A stretch of DNA of 64,000 bases from JALEFZ01 sp038527485 (GCA_038527485.1 JBCBFT010000018.1:21329-85328); one strand, 5' to 3'; positions 27,297-36,517 are shown, counted from the first letter of the stretch. Program-made: numbers and translations. The notes: generated by a model not told the origin, from the letters alone.

Positions 27297-27971
27297 TTAA
27301 TCCTCAGCCTCATAGAAAACAGCCACTTCTTCGAGGGCTTTCCGTTCGATATTGGGCACTTCAGCATCCTCAGCGGGATACCCTACAGGAATTAATAAGA
27401 AAGGACGCTCATTTTCAGGACGATCCAAAATTTTTGTTAAGAAATTCATCGGACTAGGCGTATGCGTAAGTGCCACCAGCCCTACTTGATGAATAGCCGT
27501 AAGCAGAAATCCCGTTGCCAATCCGACTGATTCATTCACGTAATAATTATTCTTTTTTTGTCCTTCCTCCAAATCATATGCTTTCTTGAAAACCACGATG
27601 ATCCAAGGTACTGTCTCTAAAAAGGGCTTGTGCCAATCCGTACCAAAGGCTTGCAAGTCATCTATCCAACGGTCAGACATGCGCCCATGATAGTTTTCAT
27701 ACTCTTCTTTTTCAGCCGCTTCGCGAATGATCGACTTCACCTTGGGATCACTAATGGCACAAAAAGTCCATGGCTGCTTGTGCGCACCTGAAGGAGCACT
27801 CGAGGCTGTCATGATCAGCTGCTCAATCACCGACTTGGGTACAGGACGATCCGAAAACATCCGCAAAGAGCGGCGCGTATCCATTTTTTGATGAAAAGCT
27901 TGGCTGATTTCGAGCATTTCTTCCCCTGTGTAGGTGGGGATTTTATAAGGAATGAATGTAGATTCAGGCAT
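27297..27971 (-). CDS. Nitroreductase family FMN oxidoreductase
   Basis: 224 aa, typical length. FMN-binding signatures are present: RRSLRMFSDRPVPKSVIEQL at residues about 33-52, SSAPSGAHKQPWTFC, and the central VGLATGFLLTAIHQVGLVALTHTPSPM. Members reduce nitro groups, flavins or quinones with NAD(P)H. The closest resemblance is to the iodotyrosine-deiodinase/BluB-like subgroup, but no substrate can be assigned. A single gene in the cytoplasm, on the opposite strand to the downstream TrpF-like gene. Confidence 0.88.
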   Translation of the reverse strand: MPESTFIPYKIPTYTGEEMLEISQAFHQKMDTRRSLRMFSDRPVPKSVIEQLIMTASSAPSGAHKQPWTFCAISDPKVKSIIREAAEKEEYENYHGRMSDRWIDDLQAFGTDWHKPFLETVPWIIVVFKKAYDLEEGQKKNNYYVNESVGLATGFLLTAIHQVGLVALTHTPSPMNFLTKILDRPENERPFLLIPVGYPAEDAEVPNIERKALEEVAVFYEAED

Positions 27972-28428
27972 ATTGAATATGTATTGGTAAAGGAATACGA
28001 AGAAAGTTAACAGATATAAAGGAAATCCCTTCTCTATAGATCTTTCTCAAAATTAAGAACTTTACCCCAGTAAAGTCGTCTGCTATTCGTCATTTAAGTA
28101 GATAGGCAGAGGTCATCCCGTAAGGGATTTCGCTACGCTCAAGATATCAGACGTTAAAGTGCTAATGGTCAAGATGTGATCATCTCTCACATAACCATCC
28201 CGATCTTTCAATTCAGGATGCCGCTAGGTCTAAGGCCTATTCAAACTAGAAGCAATTGAAGGATGCATGATGTATCATTACTCATTACGAGCACTTTCCG
28301 TCTCATGTCTCACCTCTCACTTCTCATAGTCTACTGAAACGTATGCATGCAGATATTTAGGGTCGGTATCAAGAAAGTCGAATATTTCCTTTATTTTAGC
28401 GGGCGTTTTGAATTAAAAACTCTGATCT
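27972..28428. other. Intergenic region, no gene seen
   Basis: 457 bp between divergent genes. It holds a 7-bp perfect hairpin ACTTTAC-CCCA-GTAAAGT at 28059-28076, a short hairpin ATCCC-GTAA-GGGAT near 28115, an imperfect repeat TGTGA-N7-TCACA at 28175-28191, and a tract of TCTCA-type short repeats around 28298-28330. No convincing ORF. Confidence 0.6.
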
Positions 28429-29043
28429 GTGCGTCCTTTACTGAAAATCAGCCATCTAACCAATCTCCAAGATGCGCGCTCAAGTGCCGCTGTGGGCTTT
28501 GATCTTATTGGTTTTGACCTTGTACGTGGAAGTCATCGCAAATTGGCGGCTCCCATGGTCTGGAATATTGTCAAATGGCTTTCAGGTCCCAGAATTGTGG
28601 TGGAGCTTTCGCGCGCAAGCCTTCCAGAACTCTCTGAAGTACAAAAGTCTGTCGAAATTTCTTTTGTGACCCTACCTCTTGAAGATTGGGGAGAAGATCT
28701 CCTAGATCTGGATGTTCCCGTCATATTGAGAGTTCCCGCCAAGACAGATCTGGATGATCTCATCGAGCTTCGCAACCATAAAGGCGTTTATTTTGAGCTG
28801 GAAATGCCCAGTGTGGACGAGATGAATGGCACAGAAGCGCGTATGGCCCTCCTTTCTATCATGGACAAAAGCTTCCTCCACTTCCAAACGATGGAAGAAG
28901 GACAAGAATTCATTGTCCACAGCGACCACGTACCCTATGGTTTTGCCCTGGGACAGGAAGCTGAAGAAGAACCAGGCGTTCTCCATTATGAAAAAATCGA
29001 CGATTGGCTAGAAACGTTTGAACATAGATTTCCGAACAGCTAA
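28429..29043 (+). CDS. TrpF-like (phosphoribosylanthranilate isomerase-like) protein lacking the catalytic cysteine
   Basis: 204 aa from a GTG start; no upstream ATG is in frame. The N-terminus LLKISHLTNLQDARSSAAVGFDLIGF follows strand 1, helix 1 and strand 2 of TrpF, which normally reads KICGxTxxEDAxxAxxxGADAxGF. The general-base Cys is Ser here, and the C-terminal phosphate-binding GG motif of the barrel is not evident. It therefore seems a degenerate TIM barrel, not an active isomerase. No trp genes lie nearby. Function unknown, possibly a binding or regulatory protein. Confidence 0.72.
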   Translation: MRPLLKISHLTNLQDARSSAAVGFDLIGFDLVRGSHRKLAAPMVWNIVKWLSGPRIVVELSRASLPELSEVQKSVEISFVTLPLEDWGEDLLDLDVPVILRVPAKTDLDDLIELRNHKGVYFELEMPSVDEMNGTEARMALLSIMDKSFLHFQTMEEGQEFIVHSDHVPYGFALGQEAEEEPGVLHYEKIDDWLETFEHRFPNS

Positions 29044-29207
29044 GAAAGTAAGGTAATCCCCTTTCCATTGCGCTTCATTTTCACTTTCCGAAAAATATGT
29101 GGGCTTATTCCATCTGATTAGAAGGGGAAAAGTCCTATTTCTTTAGTTTCTTAGTGGCAAATTTGGATGGTCATTTTCAAAGAAGGCTTTTACGCTGAAC
29201 CCTTTAC

Positions 29208-30263
29208 ATGAATCGGAGAGTAGTACAAAAATTCATAGAACGTACGTCTTACGGGAGTCTGGTAGGAGGGATTTTCATGGCATTGAATGCAGGATTGACC
29301 ATAGCCTACGTGATTACGGGTTTATTGGGAGGTGCGATGATCGGTTTTCTGACGGTCGTGCTAGATCGCCTCTTGCTCAAGACAGGGCTGAGGCGCCAGC
29401 AGTTTTTCGTTGTGTTGATCATACGAAGCCTCGCTTACCTTTTGGTCATCAGCTTAAGCCTCCTACTCGTAGCGAGTGTATACACGGCCTTTGACAACAA
29501 CTTCACGCTCGAACAGCTTCTCACGTCCCATGCCTTGAAATCCTGGATTCGAGATGGACAATTTACCTATGGCGTCCTCTATATTTTTGTCCTACTACTT
29601 GTGCTACAGTTTGTCACGCTTGTATCTCGCCTTCTGGGTCCCAATGTCCTCTTGAATTATATGGTCGGCAGGTATCATTCACCCAAGGAAGAAGAGCGTA
29701 TCTTCATGTTCATGGATCTACGTGCTTCGACCACCATTGCGGAGCGGCTAGGGCACCTGAAATGGCACTTCTTCCTCAATGATTTCTTTTTCGATATCGC
29801 CCAGCCTGTGCGTAAACACCGCGGAGAGATTTATCAGTATGTAGGAGATGAAGTAGTCATCAGTTGGCCGAAGGAAGCAGGGCTCAGGAAAATCAATTGT
29901 GTTGCGGCTTTTTTCGAGATTTGGGAAATCATCGCCACTAAACGGGCCTACTATCTAGAGACTTATGGCTATGAGCCTGTGTTCAAGGCAGGCTATCACA
30001 TCGGCAAAGTCATTGCAGGCGAAATAGGAGACTTCAAGCGCGACATTGTCTTCCATGGAGATACCGTCAATACAGCCTCCCGCATCCAGATGGAGTGCAA
30101 TCATTACAACCGCCGACTCTTAATGTCAGATACACTGTTGAAGCAACTCGATCTGGGAGATCAATACACGTCTGAATATATCACCAAAATCAAACTCCGT
30201 GGCAAGGAACAGATCCTGGAACTCTACAGCTTAAATCCAGTCCAGGAATTGGTCAATGGGTGA
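29208..30263 (+). CDS. Membrane-bound class III adenylate/guanylate cyclase
   Basis: 351 aa. Four hydrophobic helices fill residues 15-150 and the class III catalytic domain follows (about 165-345). The two metal-binding Asp are in FMDLRAST and YVGDEVV; the transition-state Asn and Arg are in GDTVNTASRI. The position that usually carries a base-specifying Lys reads Gln in IYQYVGDE. The product (cAMP or cGMP) is thus uncertain, but the core is intact. No receptor domain is seen beyond the membrane segment. Single gene. Confidence 0.87.
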   Translation: MNRRVVQKFIERTSYGSLVGGIFMALNAGLTIAYVITGLLGGAMIGFLTVVLDRLLLKTGLRRQQFFVVLIIRSLAYLLVISLSLLLVASVYTAFDNNFTLEQLLTSHALKSWIRDGQFTYGVLYIFVLLLVLQFVTLVSRLLGPNVLLNYMVGRYHSPKEEERIFMFMDLRASTTIAERLGHLKWHFFLNDFFFDIAQPVRKHRGEIYQYVGDEVVISWPKEAGLRKINCVAAFFEIWEIIATKRAYYLETYGYEPVFKAGYHIGKVIAGEIGDFKRDIVFHGDTVNTASRIQMECNHYNRRLLMSDTLLKQLDLGDQYTSEYITKIKLRGKEQILELYSLNPVQELVNG

Positions 30264-30331
30264 AGGAATCGCTATTTGGACAACAGAATCACATCCAGAT
30301 AGGAATCATCTCTTTCGATTCATCATCCACC

Positions 30332-30865
30332 TCACGTCTTCGGCAGAAAAACATAGACTCTGATGATGTGAGTAACCAATAAAGCCATCACAAAAGTCCA
30401 TATTTTGATAAAGGGTACTAGAGGAGTAAGAGGGATCATATCAGGTACACCTACTGCTTGATAGATAAAGAATAATCGTAACAAAAAGCCGATATCCAAG
30501 AGTAGAACGATTCCGATGAGAAAACGCGCCAACTCAGATTTACGAATAGACTCGAACCAAAGCAATTGGCTAGGGATGATGGTCCACAGTGCAGGAAAGA
30601 GATAGCCATGAATGAGCCATTCCGAAATAGCTCCCTCTCTCTCTGGCTGGTCTAGGGGAAGGGAGATATAAGCTTTCCATTCTTGTGTAACTAGATAACT
30701 AAAATAGGCAACTCCCATCCATACAATGAGTCGAATAGCCGTCTCATCCCAGGCATTAAAACTCCATTTTCCCCGACCAGTTTTTATACGGGATAACATG
30801 AGAGAGCGTAACAAGCTGTACGTCCCAAACCCAAAAAATATGGCAGGAATTAGGAAGGAAATCAT
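30332..30865 (-). CDS. Hypothetical membrane protein
   Basis: 177 aa with four to five hydrophobic helices (about residues 1-20, 45-62, 85-105, 113-135, 150-170) separated by short loops. No motif recognised. It is convergent with the cyclase gene and followed upstream by mtaB on the same strand after 66 bp, so it could share a transcript with mtaB. Not assigned. Confidence 0.7.
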   Translation of the reverse strand: MISFLIPAIFFGFGTYSLLRSLMLSRIKTGRGKWSFNAWDETAIRLIVWMGVAYFSYLVTQEWKAYISLPLDQPEREGAISEWLIHGYLFPALWTIIPSQLLWFESIRKSELARFLIGIVLLLDIGFLLRLFFIYQAVGVPDMIPLTPLVPFIKIWTFVMALLVTHIIRVYVFLPKT

Positions 30866-30931
30866 AGGTTGTGAAATATAGCTAAATGATAATATATCTA
30901 TACCCTATCCTACGGTCCACCAACTCAAATG

Positions 30932-32236
30932 TTAGGAATGCACGATAGCTGCGACCTCCATGAGTCCATGGGGATTGGGAAAAGTCATAGGAGTCGCGAC
31001 AATCTGGTTGATGAGTGCAGCGTCTACAGGACGTGTGACCTTAATATAATTGTCCGTAAATCCATGAATACGTCCGTCCTCTGCTTTTCCTTCGTAGAGT
31101 ACCTCCCGCGTGCTCTGCGCAAACTGCTCGTAGAAGTGACGCTTCTTTTTGTCTGAGAGCATACGCAAGCGGTGGTTGCGCTGGTGCCTGACTTTGTGTG
31201 GAACTACATCTGACATACCGATAGCAAGCGTATTTTCGCGCTCCGAGTAGGTGAAGACATGCAAGTAAGAAATATCGAGTTCTGTCAGAAATTGGTACGT
31301 ATCTTCGAAGTGCTGGTCTGTCTCCCCTGGGAAACCCACGATCACATCTACCCCGATACAAGCATGTGGCATCAACTCCTTGATTTTGGCTACTCGATCA
31401 GCATATAACTCACGCTTATAGCGGCGACGCATCATACCCAGGATCTCATTATTTCCACTCTGTAGTGGCATATGAAAATGGGGCATGAAGCGCTGAGAAC
31501 GAGATACAAACTCGATGATTTGGTCATGACACAGGTTAGGCTCAATAGAGGAAATCCGAAAGCGCGCCACATTTTCCACCTGATCCAAGGCCTGAATCAC
31601 ATCCAAAAAAGTATGCTTATCCTCTATTCCCTTGCCATAATCCCCAATATTCACGCCTGTCAATACAATCTCCTGTATACCTGAATCGCCGATTTTACGT
31701 GCATTTCGTACGATGTTTTCTAAGTTGTCACTCCGGCTTTTGCCTCGGGCGAGCGGGATGGTACAAAACGTACATTTGTAGTCACAGCCATCCTGTATTT
31801 TAAGGAAAGTCCTCGTCCTATCCCCTATTGAAAAAGCATCTGTAAAACTGCTAACTTCCTGAATATCCCCGTTAAAAATACAGGGATTGTCCGTTTTCGT
31901 GAAAGAATCTACCAACTCCGTTATGCGGAATTTATCCCCAGCTCCTACGACCATATCTACACCTGGAATCTCCACAATCTCCTGAGGTTTGAGCTGCGCA
32001 TAGCATCCCGCAACGATGATGTACGCCTCCTCATTGCGCTGCAATGCTTGCTTGATGATTTTTCGGCACTTTTTATTGGCCTGCTCTGTCACAGAGCAAG
32101 TATTGATCACATACACATCCGCAGCTTCGTGAAATTCGACCTTCTGAAAGCCCGATTTGATGAATTGACGACCAATGGTAGAGGTCTCAGAAAAATTGAG
32201 CTTACACCCCAGCGTATAGAAAGCGACACTTTGCAT
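30932..32236 (-). CDS. mtaB: tRNA threonylcarbamoyladenosine methylthiotransferase MtaB
   Basis: 434 aa, normal length. It inserts a methylthio group at C2 of N6-threonylcarbamoyladenosine-37 in tRNA, using two [4Fe-4S] clusters and S-adenosylmethionine. N-terminal cluster ligands Cys11 (GCKLN), Cys47 (NTCSVTE) and Cys78 (GCYAQ) are present, as is the radical-SAM triad Cys151, 155 and 158 (CDYKCTFC). The C-terminal TRAM-like region (LYEGKAEDGRIHGFTDNYIKV) is in place. The start CKLN distinguishes MtaB from RimO and MiaB. Confidence 0.93.
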   Translation of the reverse strand: MQSVAFYTLGCKLNFSETSTIGRQFIKSGFQKVEFHEAADVYVINTCSVTEQANKKCRKIIKQALQRNEEAYIIVAGCYAQLKPQEIVEIPGVDMVVGAGDKFRITELVDSFTKTDNPCIFNGDIQEVSSFTDAFSIGDRTRTFLKIQDGCDYKCTFCTIPLARGKSRSDNLENIVRNARKIGDSGIQEIVLTGVNIGDYGKGIEDKHTFLDVIQALDQVENVARFRISSIEPNLCHDQIIEFVSRSQRFMPHFHMPLQSGNNEILGMMRRRYKRELYADRVAKIKELMPHACIGVDVIVGFPGETDQHFEDTYQFLTELDISYLHVFTYSERENTLAIGMSDVVPHKVRHQRNHRLRMLSDKKKRHFYEQFAQSTREVLYEGKAEDGRIHGFTDNYIKVTRPVDAALINQIVATPMTFPNPHGLMEVAAIVHS

Positions 32237-32366
32237 GGTTATCTCCAGCTAAAAATTTTATGAGTACAAAAGTACATTTTTCCTATCGAAATACGAATTC
32301 TGGAAAGGTCATGTGAGGAGGTAGGATTACTACATAAATAATATTTTTCGTAAATATAAAATGTAT

Positions 32367-32374
32367 TATGTTTG
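32367..32374 (+). promoter_or_regulatory. Possible Bacteroidota -7 promoter element
   Basis: TATGTTTG matches the consensus TAnnTTTG of the primary sigma factor in Bacteroidota. A weak -33 candidate TTTC lies 17 bp upstream (32346-32349). It is about 94 bp upstream of the Hpt gene. Confidence 0.4.
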
Positions 32375-32467
32375 AATTAAGGAAGAAGACATATACGATG
32401 GATTCAGGAATGAATAGATACAGAAGAAGGTAAGAGCTCGTCCATCAAATTACTTTTATTTAATCAT

Positions 32468-32875
32468 ATGAATAAAGCGAACACCACATCGTTTCAGTTT
32501 GATCCTAAGCTCGATGAGGAATATTTGGCTCGGATGTATGGAGGGGATCTTTCTTTTGCACACGACATGTTTCAGCTATACATGGACACCGTAGCGGATG
32601 CTATACCTGCTATTCAAGGAGCGCTTCGACAAAAGGATACGCCTCAATTAGGAACATGGATTCATAAGCTCCGCCCCTGCTATGCGATGGTAGGACTAGA
32701 TCAACTTTATCAGGTCGCAGATAGAATGGAAGATAGAGGAGTTGAAAATTATGCTTGGGAGGATCTCTCAAGATTGGTATCGCAGATCATCGACGACACA
32801 CAGAGCAGCCTCAAGATTATACAGTCAGATTGTATAAGACTTCATGAGGCTATGCAGCGTGTGGCGAATAGATGA
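32468..32875 (+). CDS. Hpt domain protein
   Basis: 135 aa, almost entirely one histidine phosphotransfer domain. The phosphorylatable His66 lies in WIHKLRPCYAMVG, which fits the HxxKP-type motif, and helices before and after form a four-helix bundle. Such proteins relay phosphate between hybrid kinases and response regulators. No kinase is adjacent; a LytTR regulator lies 1.2 kb downstream on the same strand and a histidine kinase at 45.7 kb. Partnership cannot be concluded. Confidence 0.85.
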   Translation: MNKANTTSFQFDPKLDEEYLARMYGGDLSFAHDMFQLYMDTVADAIPAIQGALRQKDTPQLGTWIHKLRPCYAMVGLDQLYQVADRMEDRGVENYAWEDLSRLVSQIIDDTQSSLKIIQSDCIRLHEAMQRVANR

Positions 32876-32984
32876 TCCTAGAAGCATCGCCATGTTTGGG
32901 TAAAACGAAATCGGATAGGTATCACCTACCTTCCGCATATCATACAATACTTATCAAGTATCTGATCAAAGGGGATTTTTTTGA

Positions 32985-33953
32985 ATGAAAATGACAGTGA
33001 AGATGAAAAATTGGATGCTTTGGCTCGGTTTTGTGAGTCTGTTGATGTTGATGACCGCATGTGGTCGAGACATGGAATATGTACATTATGAAAAACAGGG
33101 TATCACACGATACAGTGAACAAATACTCAATGAGGTTTCGGTCAGGAGTAATATCCAGTACGGCGAGGCCCTCACGCAAGCAGGGGAAACAAAGCGGCTC
33201 ACACTGACTTTGTATACGCCCCAGAATGATGTAGAACAGTCAAGACCACTTATCATATTGGCACATGGAACGGATCTCGCGAGTGTTAATGTCGGAGATT
33301 TTAATCCCCTCGCCCAGTATTTTGTGCGTTCGGGCTATGTGGTAGCTTCCATTGATTATCGCACGCTAGATGTAGACAGAAATACAAAAACTATGCAGCG
33401 CGCTATCTTGGATGCTTCATTTGACATGAAAGCGGCTGTCCGCTACTTCCACAAGTCAGTAGCTGTGGGAAATATCTACGGGATTGATCCAAGCCAGATC
33501 TTTATCGGAGGATATGCCGCAGGCGCTGTGACCGCTCTACATGCTGCCTATGTACGTGAAGAAAGTGAGGTAGAAGCCATTGGAGGAACTGCACTTTTAG
33601 ATTATGTAAATTCACAAGGGGGTATTGAAGGCAACAGTGGCCATGCAGGCTATGCCTCTGCTGTCCGAGGTGTCCTCAACTTATCTGGCGCGCTTCTGCA
33701 AGCGGATCTTATCGATGAGGGTGAGCCCGCACTGATCAGTATCCATGGAGAATCCGATAGTCAGATAGCAGCAGGAAGAGGAGTAGGCATACTTGGGATT
33801 GAAACCGAAGGCTCTACACTGATTCATGCAGAGGCAGATCGAATCGGTCTGATTCATGAACTCAATATGATTCCAGAAGGAGATCATCTCATCTATGGAG
33901 AAAACCTAGATTACGGGAACACGCTCCGTAGTTTCGTTTTCAAAAATCTGTAA
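32985..33953 (+). CDS. Alpha/beta-hydrolase-fold lipoprotein with the catalytic serine replaced
   Basis: 322 aa. The N-terminus has a hydrophobic segment ending LMLMTACG, a clear lipobox, so the protein is lipid-anchored outside the cytoplasm. The fold resembles carboxylesterase-type lipoproteins: PLIILAHGTDLAS (oxyanion loop), GYVVASIDYR, and the elbow IFIGGYAAGAVTALH, where the nucleophile Ser of GxSxG is Ala178. His in EGDHLIYGE and Asp in HGESDSQ could supply the rest of a triad. Without Ser it should not work as a normal esterase. Single gene, followed by a stem-loop and the LytTR regulator. Confidence 0.78.
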   Translation: MKMTVKMKNWMLWLGFVSLLMLMTACGRDMEYVHYEKQGITRYSEQILNEVSVRSNIQYGEALTQAGETKRLTLTLYTPQNDVEQSRPLIILAHGTDLASVNVGDFNPLAQYFVRSGYVVASIDYRTLDVDRNTKTMQRAILDASFDMKAAVRYFHKSVAVGNIYGIDPSQIFIGGYAAGAVTALHAAYVREESEVEAIGGTALLDYVNSQGGIEGNSGHAGYASAVRGVLNLSGALLQADLIDEGEPALISIHGESDSQIAAGRGVGILGIETEGSTLIHAEADRIGLIHELNMIPEGDHLIYGENLDYGNTLRSFVFKNL

Positions 33954-33998
33954 TCACGATACTTATGACACCTATTTTAGGCTAAGCATATAGTTTGT

Positions 33999-34034
33999 GT
34001 GTGTGGGCTTGCACATGTAGGTCCACACACAAAC
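33999..34034. other. Stem-loop between hydrolase-like lipoprotein and LytTR regulator
   Basis: GTGTGTGG (33999-34006) and CCACACAC (34023-34030) pair, with a partial extension of T/A bases. There is no T run, so it may be a leader structure or a weak terminator. It ends about 45 bp before the regulator's ATG. Confidence 0.4.
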
Positions 34035-34077
34035 AACCTGAAAACAACATCCTTTGATTTACCCAAATAATTTGGTC

Positions 34078-34761
34078 ATGCTAAGATGTATCATTGTAGA
34101 CGACGATAAAATGGCACGCCACAGTTTAAAAAGACTGTGTGAAAAAGTAGATTATGTGGAAGTCATCCATGTCTTCGAAGATGCCATACAAGCTTTACAA
34201 GCTTTGCCCGAGCTCTCACCAGACGTATTGCTTCTAGATATAGAAATGCCTGACTTCAGTGGACTAGATTTAGTAAAACAACTGGACAAAGGACAACAAG
34301 TGATTTTTACGACGAGTAAAAAAGACTATGCACTGGAAGCCTTCAACCAGGAAGCGACAGATTATCTCATCAAGCCTGTGACGTTGCCGCGTCTGATGAA
34401 GGCACTCGAGCGAGCCAAAGGAGCCAAAGCCGCCAATGAAGGGGCAACAAACGAAATTTTTGTCAAAGCCAATCGACGATATGTACGGCTAAAACTCGAC
34501 GATATCTTGTACGTAGAAACCAAGGGAGACTATGTCGTTTTTCGTACAGAAAAAGAAAGTTTGATCGTTCATTCTACCCTCAAGAATATCGAGAGCCAAC
34601 TCGACCCTGAAAAATTTGTAAAAGTACACCGATCCTATATCGTCAATCTATCAAGGATTGTCGACATCGAAGAAGGTACGCTTGTGATAGAAGACAAAGT
34701 CATCCCTATCAGTAGGGCACAGCGTCCCATCCTGATGGACAGGATACAAGTAATCAGTTAA
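34078..34761 (+). CDS. LytTR-type response regulator
   Basis: 227 aa from the ATG at 34078 (an in-frame TTG eight codons upstream is less likely). A CheY-like receiver at residues 1-115 has the acidic pocket VDDD, the phosphorylated Asp54 in LLLDIEMP, Thr/Ser in FTTSK and Lys in LIKPV. A LytTR DNA-binding domain follows at about 125-225 (FVKANRRYVRLKLDDILYVE, then KFVKVHRSYIVNL). Such regulators usually pair with a LytS-type membrane kinase; none is adjacent here. Target promoters are unknown. Confidence 0.92.
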   Translation: MLRCIIVDDDKMARHSLKRLCEKVDYVEVIHVFEDAIQALQALPELSPDVLLLDIEMPDFSGLDLVKQLDKGQQVIFTTSKKDYALEAFNQEATDYLIKPVTLPRLMKALERAKGAKAANEGATNEIFVKANRRYVRLKLDDILYVETKGDYVVFRTEKESLIVHSTLKNIESQLDPEKFVKVHRSYIVNLSRIVDIEEGTLVIEDKVIPISRAQRPILMDRIQVIS

Positions 34762-34876
34762 CGCGGGCTTAAAATCAAAGGAATTAGGTAAACCCTGATA
34801 TTTCTATTTGAAAATAAAATGGAAGTATCTGGGGTTAACCCGTTTGTGAGAATAGTGCTCTACCGGCCACAGTCAC

Positions 34877-34904
34877 AAAAAAAGCGTAGGCCAGAAGCCT
34901 ACGC
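34877..34904 (-). terminator. Rho-independent terminator of the HMG-CoA reductase gene
   Basis: GCGTAGGC (34884-34891) and GCCTACGC (34897-34904), perfect 8-bp arms with loop CAGAA. On the minus strand the stem is followed by seven T (A run 34877-34883). An imperfect AGT-type short repeat (about 34908-34943) lies between it and the stop codon. Confidence 0.88.
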
Positions 34905-34969
34905 AAAGTTAGTAGTAGTAGTTAATGTAGTAATAGTAGTCTATCTAATTTTGATACAATATATAATAA

Positions 34970-36517
34970 TTATCTGTTTCTTCCATATTGTTCGTGACTA
35001 GAAACCCAATCTGAGGACGAAATGGCAGATGCCAGCGACAATTCTCCTGCCAAAACTACCCCTGCAACGATCTCTGCGAACTTTTTGACTTTTCCTTTTC
35101 CATAGCAATCCAGCAGTTCCAAAGATTCTCTTTGCGTCGCCAGTGCTGTCCCTCCCCCATAAGAAGCCACGATAAGCGAAGGAATGGTGATAGAGAAATA
35201 TAGATCATTTTCAGGTGTCAACTCAGTGTAGACAATTCCTGCAGATGACTCTGATACATTTGCGACGTCCTGCCCTGTAGCAATGAAAATAGCCGTGATG
35301 GCATTCGCTGAGTGAAGGCCATTGTTATTCGCGCCAGAAAGAATAGCGCCAACATTGGCAATTTGTGCATGCTTGGCAAGCGTAGTGGTGTCTACACGCA
35401 TGTATTGATTGAGGACATCTCGCTTGATCACACATTCAGCTGTGACACGTTTTCCACGTGTGTGCATGATATTTACCTGCGATGCCTTCTTATCTGTCGC
35501 GAGATTGGACTCTAGGTAGAAGTGTTGGATAGCATCTGCTGTGTAGTGATCGATGATCCAGCTTGCAGCAGCAAAGGTCGCTCTTCCCACCATGTTTTGT
35601 CCTGCAGCGTCACCTGTAGTGTAGTTGAATCGTAGATAGACAAACTTGCTGGCGAGGTAGACATCGATGTAAGAAAGCTTACCGATACTCGTTGTGGCCT
35701 CCGCATGTGTCGCAATGATGGCTTCATTTTCCTTGACCCACTTCGAAAACTCACGTGCCGCTCTCGCATCCTTCATGACAAATACAGGTGCACGCTGCAT
35801 CGCATCGTCTACTACCGTCGTTTTCACCCCTCCACAGGCATTCATGAGTTTGATCCCACGGTTGTAAGAAGCCACAAGGGTTCCCTCTGTCGTTGCCATA
35901 GGAATCAAAAATTCACCTTTGGCATGCTCCCCATTGATATGGATGGGGCCTGCGAAGCCTAGCGGAATTTGGGCCACCCCTGTGAAGTGCTCGCAGTTGC
36001 CTTGGGTGATGTGTGGATCAAAAGAATATACAGGAATATGCTCTAGCTTTTTACCTGTTATATCCTCCACAAATTTTTGACGGATCTTGATGATCTCCTC
36101 ATCATAGTCGTCTTTGTTGCTTCGAGGAATAACAATTTTTCTTTCTTCTTCCTTCTGAATCGCACCTTCTACTTTTAGTTTGAGCTTCCCAAAAGGCTTC
36201 GCTTCAAATCCTACTTCTAGTTTGTGCTTGCCGATCTCTAGGTGTGGCATTTCTGCTTGTACATTCATGATCGCCCGTAGCGGAAAATCAATCACGTGAG
36301 AGGCAGAAATTTGAGTAGGCTCAAATGTTTGGCCGTCTTCCAGCAGGATGGTCACTTTATCTAGCGGTACATCATGTCCTCCAATAGACAAGGAAGTAAA
36401 TTTGGTAACAGTGGCGTCGCTGAGTCTATTTTTGAGAGAAAACTGTACGCCTTGATCTGTGTTTTTCAGGCTTCCGAAGGTATATAATTGCTTCAGTAGA
36501 AGACTAGGTACGAGCAT
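34970..36517 (-). CDS. Hydroxymethylglutaryl-CoA reductase (class I-like)
   Basis: 515 aa. The enzyme reduces HMG-CoA to mevalonate with NADPH, the committed step of the mevalonate route. Class I hallmarks are present: PMATTEGTLVASYNRG (catalytic Glu), TGDAAGQNM, ATDKKASQVN (Lys), ATGQDVANVSESS (Asp), and His in SSHEQYGRNR near the C-terminus. About 135 residues precede the catalytic domain, with several beta strands (GGHDVPLDKVTILLEDG, then KLEVGFEAKPFG), and have no hydrophobic anchor, so it is a soluble enzyme with an extra domain that I do not recognise. Monocistronic, with a strong terminator. Confidence 0.9.
   Translation of the reverse strand: MLVPSLLLKQLYTFGSLKNTDQGVQFSLKNRLSDATVTKFTSLSIGGHDVPLDKVTILLEDGQTFEPTQISASHVIDFPLRAIMNVQAEMPHLEIGKHKLEVGFEAKPFGKLKLKVEGAIQKEEERKIVIPRSNKDDYDEEIIKIRQKFVEDITGKKLEHIPVYSFDPHITQGNCEHFTGVAQIPLGFAGPIHINGEHAKGEFLIPMATTEGTLVASYNRGIKLMNACGGVKTTVVDDAMQRAPVFVMKDARAAREFSKWVKENEAIIATHAEATTSIGKLSYIDVYLASKFVYLRFNYTTGDAAGQNMVGRATFAAASWIIDHYTADAIQHFYLESNLATDKKASQVNIMHTRGKRVTAECVIKRDVLNQYMRVDTTTLAKHAQIANVGAILSGANNNGLHSANAITAIFIATGQDVANVSESSAGIVYTELTPENDLYFSITIPSLIVASYGGGTALATQRESLELLDCYGKGKVKKFAEIVAGVVLAGELSLASAISSSDWVSSHEQYGRNR

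Noticed and set aside
28175..28191. CRP-like TGTGA-N7-TCACA
   Set aside because: Spacing is 7 instead of 6 and the site is not near a clear promoter; probably chance.
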